A DNA stretch of 64,000 bases from Bacteroidaceae bacterium. GTDB lineage: Bacteria; Bacteroidota; Bacteroidia; Bacteroidales; Bacteroidaceae. This document shows, piece after piece, positions 8,585 to 17,218 of the stretch. The DNA is taken from contig JAFYQQ010000052.1 of NCBI GenBank assembly GCA_017559845.1, positions 1 through 64,000 of the forward strand. Reading direction: 5' to 3'. Each line of letters opens with the position of its first letter. The stretch's first letter is position 1. The translations under genes were made by a program, and so were the position numbers. The notes beneath the pieces are model-generated. The model was not told the origin of the DNA and did no database searches. It saw only the letters and a program-made list of their open reading frames with translations.

Positions 8585-9204
8585 CCGTTGTTCTTCTTTT
8601 TCTTACGTTTCTTTCCCATGAGCTGTTGGGTCTCGTCCTGCACAATGGGGGAAAAGCTGAAATCCTGTGGCAGCTTCACCTTTCCTCTGGTATACACCTT
8701 GAGGTCCTGGCGCACCACATCCCCGTCCATGGAGTCGGGGTTCCAGGTAAACAGGTTCTGGCGCATGTGGTTGGCCGTGAGGTCAAGCAGTTCGGTGCGC
8801 TCCTCCTCGTCCTCACATTCGCTCAGATAGTTCATCATCTGCTCTGTCAGATAGCCGTAGTGGCGGCGGCGGATGCTTTTCATGGGATAGGCCATGGGAG
8901 CGGGATGCGCCAGCGCCTCCTGCTCGGGAACGATGTCCACGGGATAGTCAATGTCCAGCTGGTAATGCGAGATGCGGGCCAGATGGTTCCACAGTTTATG
9001 TTCAAAATCGGGACGTTCAGACTTGACATCCTGCATGCGGGCCATGATGGACACAATGTATCTGGCACACTGCTGGCGGGCAGCCTTGTCAGGAATCTCC
9101 ATTGCGGCCTGCACCATGCTTTGCACCATGCGTCCGTATTCCGGCATCAGCAACGCTTCCTGGTTGCTGTTGTAGGCGGGCATGCTATGCTGTTCGTTAT
9201 TCAT
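8569..9204 (-). CDS. DUF4290 family protein
   Basis: A 211-residue soluble protein of a Bacteroidetes-specific family, recognised by YNSNQEALLMPEYGRMVQ near the N-terminus, the EIPDK block and a polylysine end (GKKRKKKKNNG). Function is unknown. The family nearly always precedes murA, as here, with a 16-bp overlap, so a role tied to cell-wall precursor synthesis or ribosome maturation is possible but unproven. Confidence 0.88.
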   Translation of the reverse strand: MNNEQHSMPAYNSNQEALLMPEYGRMVQSMVQAAMEIPDKAARQQCARYIVSIMARMQDVKSERPDFEHKLWNHLARISHYQLDIDYPVDIVPEQEALAHPAPMAYPMKSIRRRHYGYLTEQMMNYLSECEDEEERTELLDLTANHMRQNLFTWNPDSMDGDVVRQDLKVYTRGKVKLPQDFSFSPIVQDETQQLMGKKRKKKKNNGWRPS

Positions 9205-9231
9205 CTTTTTTTTATATATATCTACTCTGTA

Positions 9232-9924
9232 TTACAATAAACTCTTTGACTTGGTGGCGACAAACTCTTTCAGGTAGTAAGGCTCAAAGTATGCCACGTC
9301 CTCGAAATTCCCGCGCACCACCGCCATCTCGGCCAGCGGGGCCATGTTGCGGGCAGAGGGGTGGATGCCATCAATGAAACGGGCGTTGGGGTGTGTGATT
9401 ACCTGGGCACACTTGGACGCTCCGTCGCCGAAGAAGTAGACAGGACCCTTTTCCAGGAACTCCAGATAGGTGTCGGCCTCCACGATGTCTGCCTGCACAG
9501 GACGCAGGGATTTGAGGGCGCGGTCGTACACGGCGGCGTACACCTCCATTCTGCGGGCGTCAATCATGGGCACCAGCAGGGCGTCGTCCTCAATCTCGTC
9601 ATGATAGAGCAGGACGGGCACGCAGAGCACCTCCAGGGTGGACAGCCCCACCAAGGGCACCATGCGGCCGTAACACACTCCCTTGGCCATGGAAACGCCG
9701 ATACGCAGGCCGGTATAGCTTCCGGGGCCCTTGCTCACGGCAACGGCATCCAGGGGGATGGCATGGCTTTCGGCAAAAGAAAGCGCCTCTTCCACATACA
9801 CTCCACACGAAACGGCATGGCTGGGGCCCTCAAGGTCTTCGCGGCTGAAAATGACCTCGCCGTCCTGACTCAGGGCCACTGAACACACCCGTGTACTGGT
9901 ATCAATATGCAATATGCAAGACAT
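9232..9924 (-). CDS. tsaB: tRNA N6-threonylcarbamoyladenosine biosynthesis protein TsaB
   Basis: The 230-residue ASKHA-fold protein supports TsaD in making t6A37 on ANN-decoding tRNAs. The N-terminal ILHIDTSTRVCSVAL and the SKGPGSYTGLRIGV helix are typical. I chose the ATG at 9924 (MSCILHIDTST) because upstream in-frame codons extend into the promoter. A TAATTTTG element at 9954-9961 would start the transcript about 23 bp before this ATG. Confidence 0.93.
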   Translation of the reverse strand: MSCILHIDTSTRVCSVALSQDGEVIFSREDLEGPSHAVSCGVYVEEALSFAESHAIPLDAVAVSKGPGSYTGLRIGVSMAKGVCYGRMVPLVGLSTLEVLCVPVLLYHDEIEDDALLVPMIDARRMEVYAAVYDRALKSLRPVQADIVEADTYLEFLEKGPVYFFGDGASKCAQVITHPNARFIDGIHPSARNMAPLAEMAVVRGNFEDVAYFEPYYLKEFVATKSKSLL

Positions 9925-9953
9925 AAAATCGTTTTTTCCTTTTAATTTCGCTA

Positions 9954-9961
9954 CAAAATTA
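9954..9961 (-). promoter_or_regulatory. -7 element for the tsaB-DUF4290-murA cluster
   Basis: TAATTTTG on the minus strand, divergent from the yicC promoter 23 bp away. Confidence 0.65.
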
Positions 9962-9983
9962 CAACTTTCTGCTATTATTTTGC

Positions 9984-9991
9984 TACTTTTG
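9984..9991 (+). promoter_or_regulatory. -7 element for yicC-gmk-nadD
   Basis: TACTTTTG followed by CA. The predicted start near 9998 leaves a short leader before the ATG at 10013. Confidence 0.65.
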
Positions 9992-10012
9992 CATAAAATT
10001 GTTGTTAAAATT

Positions 10013-10891
10013 ATGATTCTATCCATGACCGGGTACGGTAAGGCAAGCGCCGAGTACCAAGGAAAAAAGATTACGGCAGAGATCAGATCTCTCAACAGCA
10101 AGGCACTTGACCTGTCCACAAGACTGGCTCCTGCCTATCGTGAAAAAGAAATGGAAATACGCGGCATGATTGCCCAGGCGCTCGAGCGCGGAAAGGTGGA
10201 GTTCAACCTTTGGATTGAACAGACAGAAGGCCCCGCCGAACTGCCCATCAACGCTGTGCTTGCCGAGGCATACCACCGCCAGATACAGGGAATCTGCCAA
10301 CAATACGGCATTCCCGAACCAGCCGACTGGATGCCCTGCCTTCTGCGCATGCCCGACGTGATGGCGCGCACCCAAGAGGTGGCCGAACTCACCGCCGAGG
10401 AATGGGACGCAGCCAAGCAAGCCGTCGCACAGGCCATTGGCCAGCTCATGGACTTCCGCACACAGGAAGGCGCCGCGCTGCAGAGCAAGTTCTGCGAAAA
10501 GCTGGACAACATTGCCCGCCTGCTGGAAAGCATTGCCCCCTACGAACAGGAACGCGTCCAGAAGATACGCCAGCGCATTGTGGAAGGTCTGCAGAGCATT
10601 CCCGAGGTGGAATATGACCGCAACCGCCTTGAGCAGGAAATGATATACTACATTGAGAAGCTGGACATCAGCGAGGAGAAGCAGCGCCTCTCCAACCACC
10701 TCGCCTACTTCCGACAGACCATGGACGAAGGCCACGGACAGGGCAAGAAGCTGGGCTTCATCGCACAGGAGATGGGACGCGAGATCAACACCACCGGAAG
10801 CAAGAGCAACCAGGCCGAGATGCAGAACATCGTAGTGCGCATGAAGGACGAGCTGGAACAAATCAAGGAACAGATTCTCAACGTAATGTAA
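10013..10891 (+). CDS. yicC: YicC family endoribonuclease
   Basis: The 292-residue protein begins MILSMTGYGKASAEYQGK, the family signature, and ends with LGFIAQEMGREINTTGSKSN, which carries the conserved HE/E..RE acidic cluster region. E. coli YicC is a stress-linked endoribonuclease acting on small RNAs. The ATG at 10013 is preferred: an upstream in-frame start at 9914 would overrun the promoter and adds a non-conserved extension. gmk follows after 9 bp. Confidence 0.92.
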   Translation: MILSMTGYGKASAEYQGKKITAEIRSLNSKALDLSTRLAPAYREKEMEIRGMIAQALERGKVEFNLWIEQTEGPAELPINAVLAEAYHRQIQGICQQYGIPEPADWMPCLLRMPDVMARTQEVAELTAEEWDAAKQAVAQAIGQLMDFRTQEGAALQSKFCEKLDNIARLLESIAPYEQERVQKIRQRIVEGLQSIPEVEYDRNRLEQEMIYYIEKLDISEEKQRLSNHLAYFRQTMDEGHGQGKKLGFIAQEMGREINTTGSKSNQAEMQNIVVRMKDELEQIKEQILNVM

Positions 10892-10900
10892 GCTATTATT

Positions 10901-11485
10901 ATGGAGAAAAACGGAAAATGCATCATCTTCAGCGCCCCCAGCGGCAGCGGAAAGAGCACCATTGTACAATGGCTCATGGCCGAACACCCCGAACTGAAGC
11001 TGGCCTTCAGCATCAGCGCCACAAGCCGTCCGCCCCGAGGCACCGAGCAGCACGGCGTGGAATACTTCTTCCTCTCCCCCGAAGAGTTCCGCAGCCGCAT
11101 TGCAGCCGGTGAGTTCCTGGAGTACGAAGAGGTCTATCAGGACCGCTTCTACGGCACACTGAAGGAGCAGGTAGACAACCAGCTGAAGGCCGGGCAGAAC
11201 GTGGTCTTCGACGTGGACGTGAAGGGCGGATGCAACATCAAGGAACACTACGGCAACGGGGCACTCAGCGTGTTCATACAGCCCCCCTCAGTGGAAGAGC
11301 TGCGACGCCGCCTGATAGGCCGGGCCACGGACAGCATGGAGCAGATTGAGCAGCGCGTGGAAAAGGCCGAATACGAGATGAGCTTTGCGCCCCAGTTCGA
11401 CCGCATCGTCATCAACGACAACCTCGACGAGGCCAAACAACAGACGCTGGACATGCTCCGCAAGTTCCTCTCCGGAGAGCAGTAA
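10901..11485 (+). CDS. gmk: Guanylate kinase
   Basis: The 194-residue enzyme phosphorylates GMP to GDP. The P-loop SAPSGSGKST lies at residues 11-20, the GMP-binding SRPPRGTEQHGVEYFF segment follows, and the lid has R-R-L-x-G-R. Length matches the family. It lies between yicC and nadD, a common Bacteroidetes order. Confidence 0.97.
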   Translation: MEKNGKCIIFSAPSGSGKSTIVQWLMAEHPELKLAFSISATSRPPRGTEQHGVEYFFLSPEEFRSRIAAGEFLEYEEVYQDRFYGTLKEQVDNQLKAGQNVVFDVDVKGGCNIKEHYGNGALSVFIQPPSVEELRRRLIGRATDSMEQIEQRVEKAEYEMSFAPQFDRIVINDNLDEAKQQTLDMLRKFLSGEQ

Positions 11486-11507
11486 CATACAAAGGACAAG
11501 GAACGGA

Positions 11508-12083
11508 ATGGAAAGACGCACCATTGGCATATACGGAGGCTCGTTCAACCCCATCCACAACGGCCACACCGAGCTGGGCACGGCACTCTGCCGTGCAGGA
11601 CTGGTGGACGAGCTGTGGTTCGTTGTCTCTCCCCATAACCCGCACAAGCAGCACGCCGACCTTCTGGCTGACGAGGCACGCCTGGCGCTCGCACGGCTCG
11701 CTGTAGAGGAAAGCACCTGCCTGCGCGTCAGCGATGTGGAATTCCGTCTGCCCCGCCCCTCCTATATGGTCCACACCCTGGAGACGCTCCGGGGCGAACA
11801 CCCCGACAAGGAGTTCATCCTGGTCATGGGAGCCGACAACTGGGAGCGCTTCCCCCTTTGGCACATGCACGAGGAAATCATGCGCCACCACCGCATCATC
11901 GTCTACCCCCGTCCCGGACACACCCTCCAGGACACGCTGCCCAGCGTAACCGTGGCACAGACGCCCCTCATCCCCATCAGCAGCACACAGATCAGAGAAA
12001 GCATACGCCGGGGCACCTTCCAGGGAGAAGGACTCCACCCCGCCGTCTGGAAAGAAATCAACACAAAAGGATATTACAGATGA
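11508..12083 (+). CDS. nadD: Nicotinate-nucleotide adenylyltransferase
   Basis: The 191-residue enzyme makes deamido-NAD from NaMN and ATP. It has the nucleotidyltransferase motif GGSFNPIHNGH (10-20), VSPHNPHK, MGADNWERF and the C-terminal ISSTQIRESIRRG. The ATG at 11508 gives the standard start; an upstream in-frame ATG lies inside gmk. Its TGA overlaps the next gene's ATG as ATGA. Confidence 0.95.
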   Translation: MERRTIGIYGGSFNPIHNGHTELGTALCRAGLVDELWFVVSPHNPHKQHADLLADEARLALARLAVEESTCLRVSDVEFRLPRPSYMVHTLETLRGEHPDKEFILVMGADNWERFPLWHMHEEIMRHHRIIVYPRPGHTLQDTLPSVTVAQTPLIPISSTQIRESIRRGTFQGEGLHPAVWKEINTKGYYR

Positions 12084-12733
12084 AACACATTTGGACAACC
12101 CTGGCACTGATTGCGTTCACCGCATCCGTCAGCCACGCACAGAGGACACCCGTAGAGAAATACGAGCTTGTACCCAACGGACACATGGAAGTCTATTTCG
12201 ACTATGTCTCACGCTTCACAGGCAAGTCGTTCAGCACGCCCACGGGCGAATACATCGGACAAACCAGCCGAGAGGGACTCCCCTACGGCTACGGCATGTT
12301 CATCGGCAACGACGGCGCCAAGGTTACTGGCATGTTCCGCGAGGGCAAACTGCTCTTCGGCATCACACAGACGCGCCAAAGCACCATTGTGGGAAGCCCC
12401 GAGAAGTACGTCTCCTACAGCAACACCACGGGCAGGCCCGAATACATCGTGCGCAACCAGGAACAGCTCATTATGGAAGGCCCCGAGCAGTACAACTACG
12501 GCTTCGTGACCATGCGCTATGCCAACGGCGACCAGTACATGGGCGAAATCTTCATGAACCGCCGCCACGGCTTCGGCATCTACTACTATGCCAACGGCGA
12601 CATCTGGTACGGTCCCTATGAGAACGACATCCGCAACGGCTATGGCGTGCTCTTCACCGAGGCCGACGGCATCCTGCTGGGCGAATGGCGCGGCGAACAG
12701 GTAACAAAAGTCATCCCCGTCAGATTCAAGTAA
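12080..12733 (+). CDS. Exported MORN-repeat protein
   Basis: The 217-residue product has a Sec signal peptide (MKHIWTTLALIAFTASVSHA) and then MORN-type repeats, most clearly YGFVTMRYANGDQYMGE, HGFGIYYYANGDIWYGP and NGYGVLFTEADGILLGEW, roughly residues 134-205. Its start overlaps nadD by 4 bp, so it is coupled to an operon of nucleotide and NAD enzymes. MORN repeats often bind membranes or proteins, but no specific role can be given. Confidence 0.8.
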   Translation: MKHIWTTLALIAFTASVSHAQRTPVEKYELVPNGHMEVYFDYVSRFTGKSFSTPTGEYIGQTSREGLPYGYGMFIGNDGAKVTGMFREGKLLFGITQTRQSTIVGSPEKYVSYSNTTGRPEYIVRNQEQLIMEGPEQYNYGFVTMRYANGDQYMGEIFMNRRHGFGIYYYANGDIWYGPYENDIRNGYGVLFTEADGILLGEWRGEQVTKVIPVRFK

Positions 12734-12751
12734 AAAAAAAAACGAACAGAT

Positions 12752-13237
12752 ATGAAGATAAGAGTAGGAATGGGATTCGACGTACACCGCCTTGTCCCCG
12801 AACGCGAACTATGGCTGGGCGGCATTCGCCTTGAACACAGCATGGGGCTGCTGGGCCACAGCGATGCAGACGTGCTCATCCATGCCATCTGCGACGCGCT
12901 CCTGGGCGCGGCCAACATGCGCGACATCGGCTACCATTTCCCGGACACCGGACAGGAATTCAAGGACGTGGACAGCAAGATTCTGCTCCGCAAGACCGTG
13001 CAGCTCATTGCCTCCAAGGGATACGCCGTGGGCAACATAGACGCCACCGTATGTGCCGAACAGCCCAAGCTAAAGCCCCACATCCCCCAAATGCAGGAAT
13101 GCCTGGCACAGGTCATGGGCATAGACGTGGACGACGTCAGCATCAAGGCCACCACCACCGAGAAACTCGGCTTCACCGGCCGCCAGGAAGGCATCTCAGC
13201 CTATGCCACCGTGCTCATCACTGCGGCAACTCAATGA
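12752..13237 (+). CDS. ispF: 2-C-methyl-D-erythritol 2,4-cyclodiphosphate synthase
   Basis: The 161-residue trimeric zinc enzyme of the MEP pathway. Metal-binding Asp10 and His12 lie in GMGFDVHR, GHSDADVLIHAICDALLGAA follows with the next His, and TTTEKLGFTGRQEGI closes the active site. The isoprenoid enzyme dxr is on the opposite strand 6 kb away. A run of A residues precedes the ATG. Confidence 0.97.
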   Translation: MKIRVGMGFDVHRLVPERELWLGGIRLEHSMGLLGHSDADVLIHAICDALLGAANMRDIGYHFPDTGQEFKDVDSKILLRKTVQLIASKGYAVGNIDATVCAEQPKLKPHIPQMQECLAQVMGIDVDDVSIKATTTEKLGFTGRQEGISAYATVLITAATQ

Positions 13238-13392
13238 TGCAAAAACGCAAAAACACAAAATTACAAAGAATTGCGCATAATACACTAATATTCAATAACA
13301 TAAGATTTTGCGTTTTTGTGAAATCCTGTAAAAACACCAAAAAAAAAGCCCCAAAAAGGGCGTTTTCAGTGGCAAAACCAAGCCTTTTGAAG

Positions 13393-13430
13393 CACAAAAC
13401 CCACCAAGTGAGGTGGGTTTTGTGTTTTAG
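13393..13430 (+). terminator. Intrinsic terminator downstream of ispF
   Basis: CACAAAACCCACC and GGTGGGTTTTGTG form a 13-bp stem with a 6-nt loop, followed by TTTT. Nearly the same hairpin recurs at 13983-14008, so this may be a dispersed terminator element. Confidence 0.8.
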
Positions 13431-13440
13431 CGTTGCTCTA

Positions 13441-13531
13441 TTGTCATCCTGAATTTAGTTCAGGATCTCACCGCGAGCCTTTTTCTTGTCCTTCTCCGCG
13501 GACAGATGCTGAAACGAGTTCAGTATGACAA
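13441..13531. repeat. REPIN-like inverted pair of palindromic repeats
   Basis: TTGTCATCCTGAA...TTCAGGATCT (13441-13468) and the reverse complement of 13504-13531 agree at 22 of 28 positions. Each copy is itself palindromic around CTGAA/TTCAG. The arrangement resembles REPINs, which are mobilised in other bacteria by RAYT transposases; none is present in this window. The same unit recurs near 61347. Confidence 0.65.
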
Positions 13532-13675
13532 TATGAAGAGCCAACATCCAATAGCCAATAGCCAAAGTAAAACAAACTAAAAACTAACCCTTTAACAAAA
13601 TCCCCACTCTGCCTTTGGTAATCAGTCTCCCCCTTGGGGGGAGATTTAGAGGGGGTCCGTAGTCCATTTATGAGT

Positions 13676-13771
13676 ATGAAAAACAAAGAAACCTGGAAAC
13701 TAATCATCCAAACCGTAATCAGTATCCTTTCGGCCATCGCCACTACGCTTGGTCTGAATTCATGCCTTTGA
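13676..13771 (+). CDS. Smalltalk family micropeptide
   Basis: An ORF of 31 codons encodes MKNKETWKLI followed by IQTVISILSAIATTLGLNSCL: a short charged head, one hydrophobic helix and a Cys near the end. This matches my recollection of the 'smalltalk' peptide family of Bacteroidetes (consensus MK..TWK.I....ISILTAIATTLG..SC), whose function is unknown and which usually lies beside HU-like and amidase genes. Neither neighbour is present here. An in-frame ATG at 13670 would add two residues. Confidence 0.75.
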   Translation: MKNKETWKLIIQTVISILSAIATTLGLNSCL

Positions 13772-13782
13772 GCCTTTGAGCG

Positions 13783-13905
13783 GTGAGTAATGAGCAATGA
13801 GTGATGAGCTTAAAGAGGAAATGTAGGACCCCTCTCACTACTCACTACTCAAAACTCAAAACTCAAAGGCTCACTACTCACCGCTCACCACTCAAAACTC
13901 AAAAA
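13783..13905. repeat. Opposed GTGAGYRATGAG / CTCAYTACTCA tracts
   Basis: A degenerate purine-rich tract (13783-13812) is followed by its complement-like tract (13843-13905), allowing a long imperfect hairpin. The same arrangement recurs at 61163-61300 and 63642-63755. Confidence 0.7.
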
Positions 13906-13982
13906 ATCTGTGGTCATCTGTCGCATCGGCGTCATCTGTGTGCCAATTATTGAGAAATGAGTAAACTAACGCTAAAAACACA

Positions 13983-14008
13983 AAAACCCACCCAAATAGG
14001 TGGGTTTT
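13983..14008 (-). terminator. Intrinsic terminator downstream of the BspA-like gene
   Basis: AAAACCCACC/GGTGGGTTTT arms with a 6-nt loop; on the minus strand the hairpin is followed by TGTGTTTTT. It lies 30 bp past the stop at 14039. Confidence 0.75.
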
Positions 14009-14038
14009 GTGGTTTTCCATTTTTGCTCATTAGCTGGT

Positions 14039-15610
14039 TCACTTTACCACCACCTTGCGTCCGTTCACAATGTTGATGCCACGGATGGGCTTGTTCAAGC
14101 GACGGCCGTCTAAAGAATAGATTCCCATGCCTTTGGGCTGCGCATTGTCAATACGGATGCCTTCTATTCCGTCGGCGGTTACATTGATGTTGTTATTCAA
14201 CACGAACATCCTTGCGTTACCGTTGATGGAAATTCCATCTTTTGTTGTGGTGATGTCCAGGCTTACGGGAGCGTCTGCGAGAACCAGTTTGCCGTCATTG
14301 TCCATGGAAGCGAACTTCTTTGCGCCCAGGTTGTACAAGTATGACTTGCCTTCCTCCTGAAGCACCGTCCAGCAACTTCCTTCATTCTCCTCGTCCAAAG
14401 AATGGGTGTACTCCACATTTTTCAATGTACCCTTCCCAGCATCGTACACGGTATAGTTACAGCCCTTGGCATCGGCGATCATATAGGCTTTGCGTGCTTC
14501 CAAATCCTCTTCGCTCATGGCCATTTCCTTGATGTGGATGAAATTACCCCAATCACAGAAAGCATAATCCCAGTATGTGCCCTCGGGAACATACAACTGC
14601 GTATGGTTGAACTCATTCTGGGTAAAAATTTCTTCATATAACTTAGAAGGCGTCTGCATTTTAGACACAATGGTTTGAAGTCTGGTGCCCAAGAAGGCAT
14701 AGAAATTAATACTTGTCAAACTCTCTGGCAGACTGACTGAGGCGAGGGAACTGCAACCTTCGAAGGCATTTTTATCAATACTTTCCACACCCTCTGGTAT
14801 AACGATTGAGGTAAGAGAGCTGCAATTTCGGAAGGTTTGTTCGCCAATACTTGTCGGGCCCTCGGGGATATGGATTGAGGCGAGGAATCTACAATTTATG
14901 AAGGCACCGTAGGCAATAAATGTCACACTCTCCGGGATATGGATTGAGGTGAGTGAAACGCAACCAATGAAAGCATAGCTACTTATAAATGTCACGCCAT
15001 CTTCAATGTATACCGAGGCAAGTGAACTGCAACCATTGAAAGAATCGTAGCCAATCTCTTTCACGCTCCCAGGTATGTGGATTGAGGTGAGGGAAACGCA
15101 ATTCTTGAAGGTTTCGGTGCCCAAACCGGGCACGCCATCTGCTACGCTGACTGAAGCAAGTTTGCTGCAATCCAAGAACACCCCTTTGCCAAAACTGGTC
15201 ACATGCTTTGGTATGTTGATTGAGGAAAGGGATCTGCAACTTCTGAAGGCATTATCGCCAATACTGGTCACGCTCTCCGGTATGTGGATTGAGCGGAGGG
15301 AACTGCAATTAAAGAAGGCTAACTTACCAATACTGACCACGCTCTCCGGAATGTGGACCGAAACGAGTTTGCTGCAATAATCAAACGCCTGGACTCCGAT
15401 GCCTGTAACTGAATATTCCGCCCCATTCCATTGTACCTTTTGTGGTATGGTAATGGTTTGAACATTCTCGTCTTTGAGCCTATAAGCCTCAACCTTAAAC
15501 TCCGTATCAGAGATAATGTTATATCCAATATCGCCAACATAAAAATCCTGTGCCACTGCCCCCGTAACGCTGAGCGTCAGAAAGCAAATTAAAAATAAAA
15601 GTCTTCTCAT
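14039..15610 (-). CDS. BspA-like leucine-rich repeat surface protein with sorting-like C-terminal tail
   Basis: The 523-residue secreted protein begins MRRLLFLICFLTLSVTGAVAQ, a clear signal peptide, which is why I place the start at 15610 rather than 39 bp upstream. Residues about 55-330 contain eleven or so 23-residue TpLRR/BspA repeats (SIHIPESVTSIGDNAFRSCR type). A non-repeat domain follows, then GMGIYSLDGRRLNKP and a basic end NGRKVVVK that resembles type IX secretion sorting tails of Prevotella. It is a probable adhesin displayed through PorU/PorV, whose genes lie next to it. A TACCTTTG promoter sits at 15733-15740. Confidence 0.88.
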   Translation of the reverse strand: MRRLLFLICFLTLSVTGAVAQDFYVGDIGYNIISDTEFKVEAYRLKDENVQTITIPQKVQWNGAEYSVTGIGVQAFDYCSKLVSVHIPESVVSIGKLAFFNCSSLRSIHIPESVTSIGDNAFRSCRSLSSINIPKHVTSFGKGVFLDCSKLASVSVADGVPGLGTETFKNCVSLTSIHIPGSVKEIGYDSFNGCSSLASVYIEDGVTFISSYAFIGCVSLTSIHIPESVTFIAYGAFINCRFLASIHIPEGPTSIGEQTFRNCSSLTSIVIPEGVESIDKNAFEGCSSLASVSLPESLTSINFYAFLGTRLQTIVSKMQTPSKLYEEIFTQNEFNHTQLYVPEGTYWDYAFCDWGNFIHIKEMAMSEEDLEARKAYMIADAKGCNYTVYDAGKGTLKNVEYTHSLDEENEGSCWTVLQEEGKSYLYNLGAKKFASMDNDGKLVLADAPVSLDITTTKDGISINGNARMFVLNNNINVTADGIEGIRIDNAQPKGMGIYSLDGRRLNKPIRGINIVNGRKVVVK

Positions 15611-15732
15611 GATAACGCCTATAATGTTAATGATTATATTTATTGCCATACAAAATTACAAATTTAATCTGTGAAAACGCACCTAAAAACGTCCTATTTT
15701 TAGCCTTTTTGCAAAGGAAGCGCAAGGTTTTG

Positions 15733-15740
15733 CAAAGGTA
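15733..15740 (-). promoter_or_regulatory. -7 element for the BspA-like gene
   Basis: TACCTTTG on the minus strand, followed by CA. It predicts a leader of roughly 115 nt before the start at 15610. Confidence 0.6.
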
Positions 15741-15933
15741 CACAAATCATATCCTGCTGATTGTCTGTATGTTATAAATAATATTTTGTAATTTTGTAAT
15801 TTTGTGTTTTTGCGTTTTTGCATTTTACAAATGCGAAACTGCTTCCGTTCGGCAATTGAAACAAGTTTCATTGCGCTCACTTACTCGCAGCTTTGTGTTT
15901 TGCGTTTTGCATTTTCACATCATCAACATGATA
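15741..15933. other. AT-rich spacer, no gene seen
   Basis: It contains TTTTGTAATTTTGTAATTTTGTGTTTTTGCG (15783-15818, T/G-rich direct repeats). Short frames are not convincing. Confidence 0.5.
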
Positions 15934-15975
15934 TAAAAAAAGGGAGGGACAACACGGCTCGGAGCGGCATTGTCC
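15934..15975 (-). terminator. Intrinsic terminator after porV
   Basis: GGGACAA/TTGTCCC arms (15969-15975, 15945-15951) with further pairing inside, followed on the minus strand by TCCCTTTTTTT. It lies about 40 bp past the porV stop. Confidence 0.8.
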
Positions 15976-16014
15976 CCCACTTGTGAGGGTTGTGCTGAAA
16001 AAATCAGTTTTCCT

Positions 16015-17175
16015 TTATCTTCTGCGACCAAAGAGGTCCTTCATGCCGTCGAGGTCGAAGCCCAGGGTGAAGCGCATGGTCTGGTCCAAGGGGTTGGTCT
16101 GACTGGTGCTGAAGACATAAGCGGCATCCACGGTGAAGACACTCATACGGAAGCCGGCTCCCACGGTGAAGTACTTGCGGTTTCCCTTGTTGGCGGCTTC
16201 GTGGTGGTATCCGGCACGCATCATGAAGCGGTCGTTGTAGGTGTACTCGCAACCCAGGCTCCACTGGATTTCCTCCAGCTCTTCCTTGAAGCCGTTGGGG
16301 GCGTCGTGGAAGCTCTTGAAGATTCCGGCAATGGGCGAAATATCGTAATACTCGCGCTGTACGCGGTCTTCGTAGTCGTTGTCGGCCTCGTCGTCCATCT
16401 GCTTGGGATAGGTGGGCACAAGGAGCTTGTTGAGGTCGGCAGCCACGCTGAACTTGTTGTACTCGTTGAAGGGGACGGTGAAGTTGGCTCCCAAACGCAG
16501 GTTGGTGGGGATGAACTCGCTGTTGTCATCGCCTCCGAAGGATATCTTGCTACCGATGTTGCTGATGTTGAGACCCCATCCGAAGCTGCACTCGCGGTTA
16601 CCTGCCATGAGATATCCCAGACGGTAGAGGGCGATGTCGGCGGCAAAGGCCTTTCCGGCGCTGCTCTCGGCGGTGTAGTCGTACTTGATGTCGGAATAGA
16701 TGAAGCGCATGTTCACGGCCATGGAGAAGCGTTCGCTGAGCATTCGGCTATAGCCCACATCCACCGCCATCTCGTAGGGATTGATGGTCATGTCGTCCAT
16801 TCCGCTCAGGTAGACCTCGCCCAGGCTGAAGAAGCGCAGCGAGCCGTGGATGGCGGAATAGTCGCCAATGCGGTAGAAGCCTACGAGGTCGGCCAGATTG
16901 ATGTCATTGACCAGCTTGCGCAGCCAGGGGGTGTAGCTTACGGCAACTCCGGCACGGGCTATGTTGAAGGGGTACTTGGCGGGGTTCCAGAACTGGGAGT
17001 TCACATCGGCCTCGGTGGCGGCTCCGACGTCGCCCATGGCTCCTCCTCGGGCATCCGGGGCGATGGAAAGGCTGGTCACACTGGTGTTCACGGGGTTGAA
17101 CATATTCTGCTTGTCCTGGGCATGGAGTGCGTGGACAGAGAGCAGGAGCAGCAGGGCTGCAAGGATTCGTTTCAT
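16015..17175 (-). CDS. porV: Type IX secretion outer-membrane shuttle protein PorV
   Basis: The 386-residue beta-barrel has a signal peptide (MKRILAALLLLLSVHALHAQ) and the PorV opening NPVNTSVTSLSIAPDARGGAMGD with the NPAKYPF motif. PorV (LptO) carries folded type IX cargo from the translocon to the PorU attachment complex. I use the ATG at 17175; six codons upstream in frame are less likely because the signal peptide begins here. It lies 43 bp after porU and is closed by a terminator, so porU-porV is one unit. Confidence 0.93.
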   Translation of the reverse strand: MKRILAALLLLLSVHALHAQDKQNMFNPVNTSVTSLSIAPDARGGAMGDVGAATEADVNSQFWNPAKYPFNIARAGVAVSYTPWLRKLVNDINLADLVGFYRIGDYSAIHGSLRFFSLGEVYLSGMDDMTINPYEMAVDVGYSRMLSERFSMAVNMRFIYSDIKYDYTAESSAGKAFAADIALYRLGYLMAGNRECSFGWGLNISNIGSKISFGGDDNSEFIPTNLRLGANFTVPFNEYNKFSVAADLNKLLVPTYPKQMDDEADNDYEDRVQREYYDISPIAGIFKSFHDAPNGFKEELEEIQWSLGCEYTYNDRFMMRAGYHHEAANKGNRKYFTVGAGFRMSVFTVDAAYVFSTSQTNPLDQTMRFTLGFDLDGMKDLFGRRR

Positions 17176-17218
17176 CTTATTGTTGTATTGCATATAGGAT
17201 AAAAACTGACATGAGGGG

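Larger units (their letters stand above)
13238..14038. other. Repeat-rich intergenic region
   Basis: The 801-bp spacer holds two near-identical terminators (13393 and 13983), an inverted REP-like pair (13441-13531), a 31-codon smalltalk gene and two opposed (GTGAG)/(CTCAC)-rich tracts (13783-13905). No larger coding sequence is supported. Confidence 0.75.

Noticed and set aside
13676..13771. Prophage or mobile element marker from the smalltalk peptide
   Set aside because: Smalltalk genes often lie near amidase or HU genes, but no phage, integrase or conjugation gene is present in the window.
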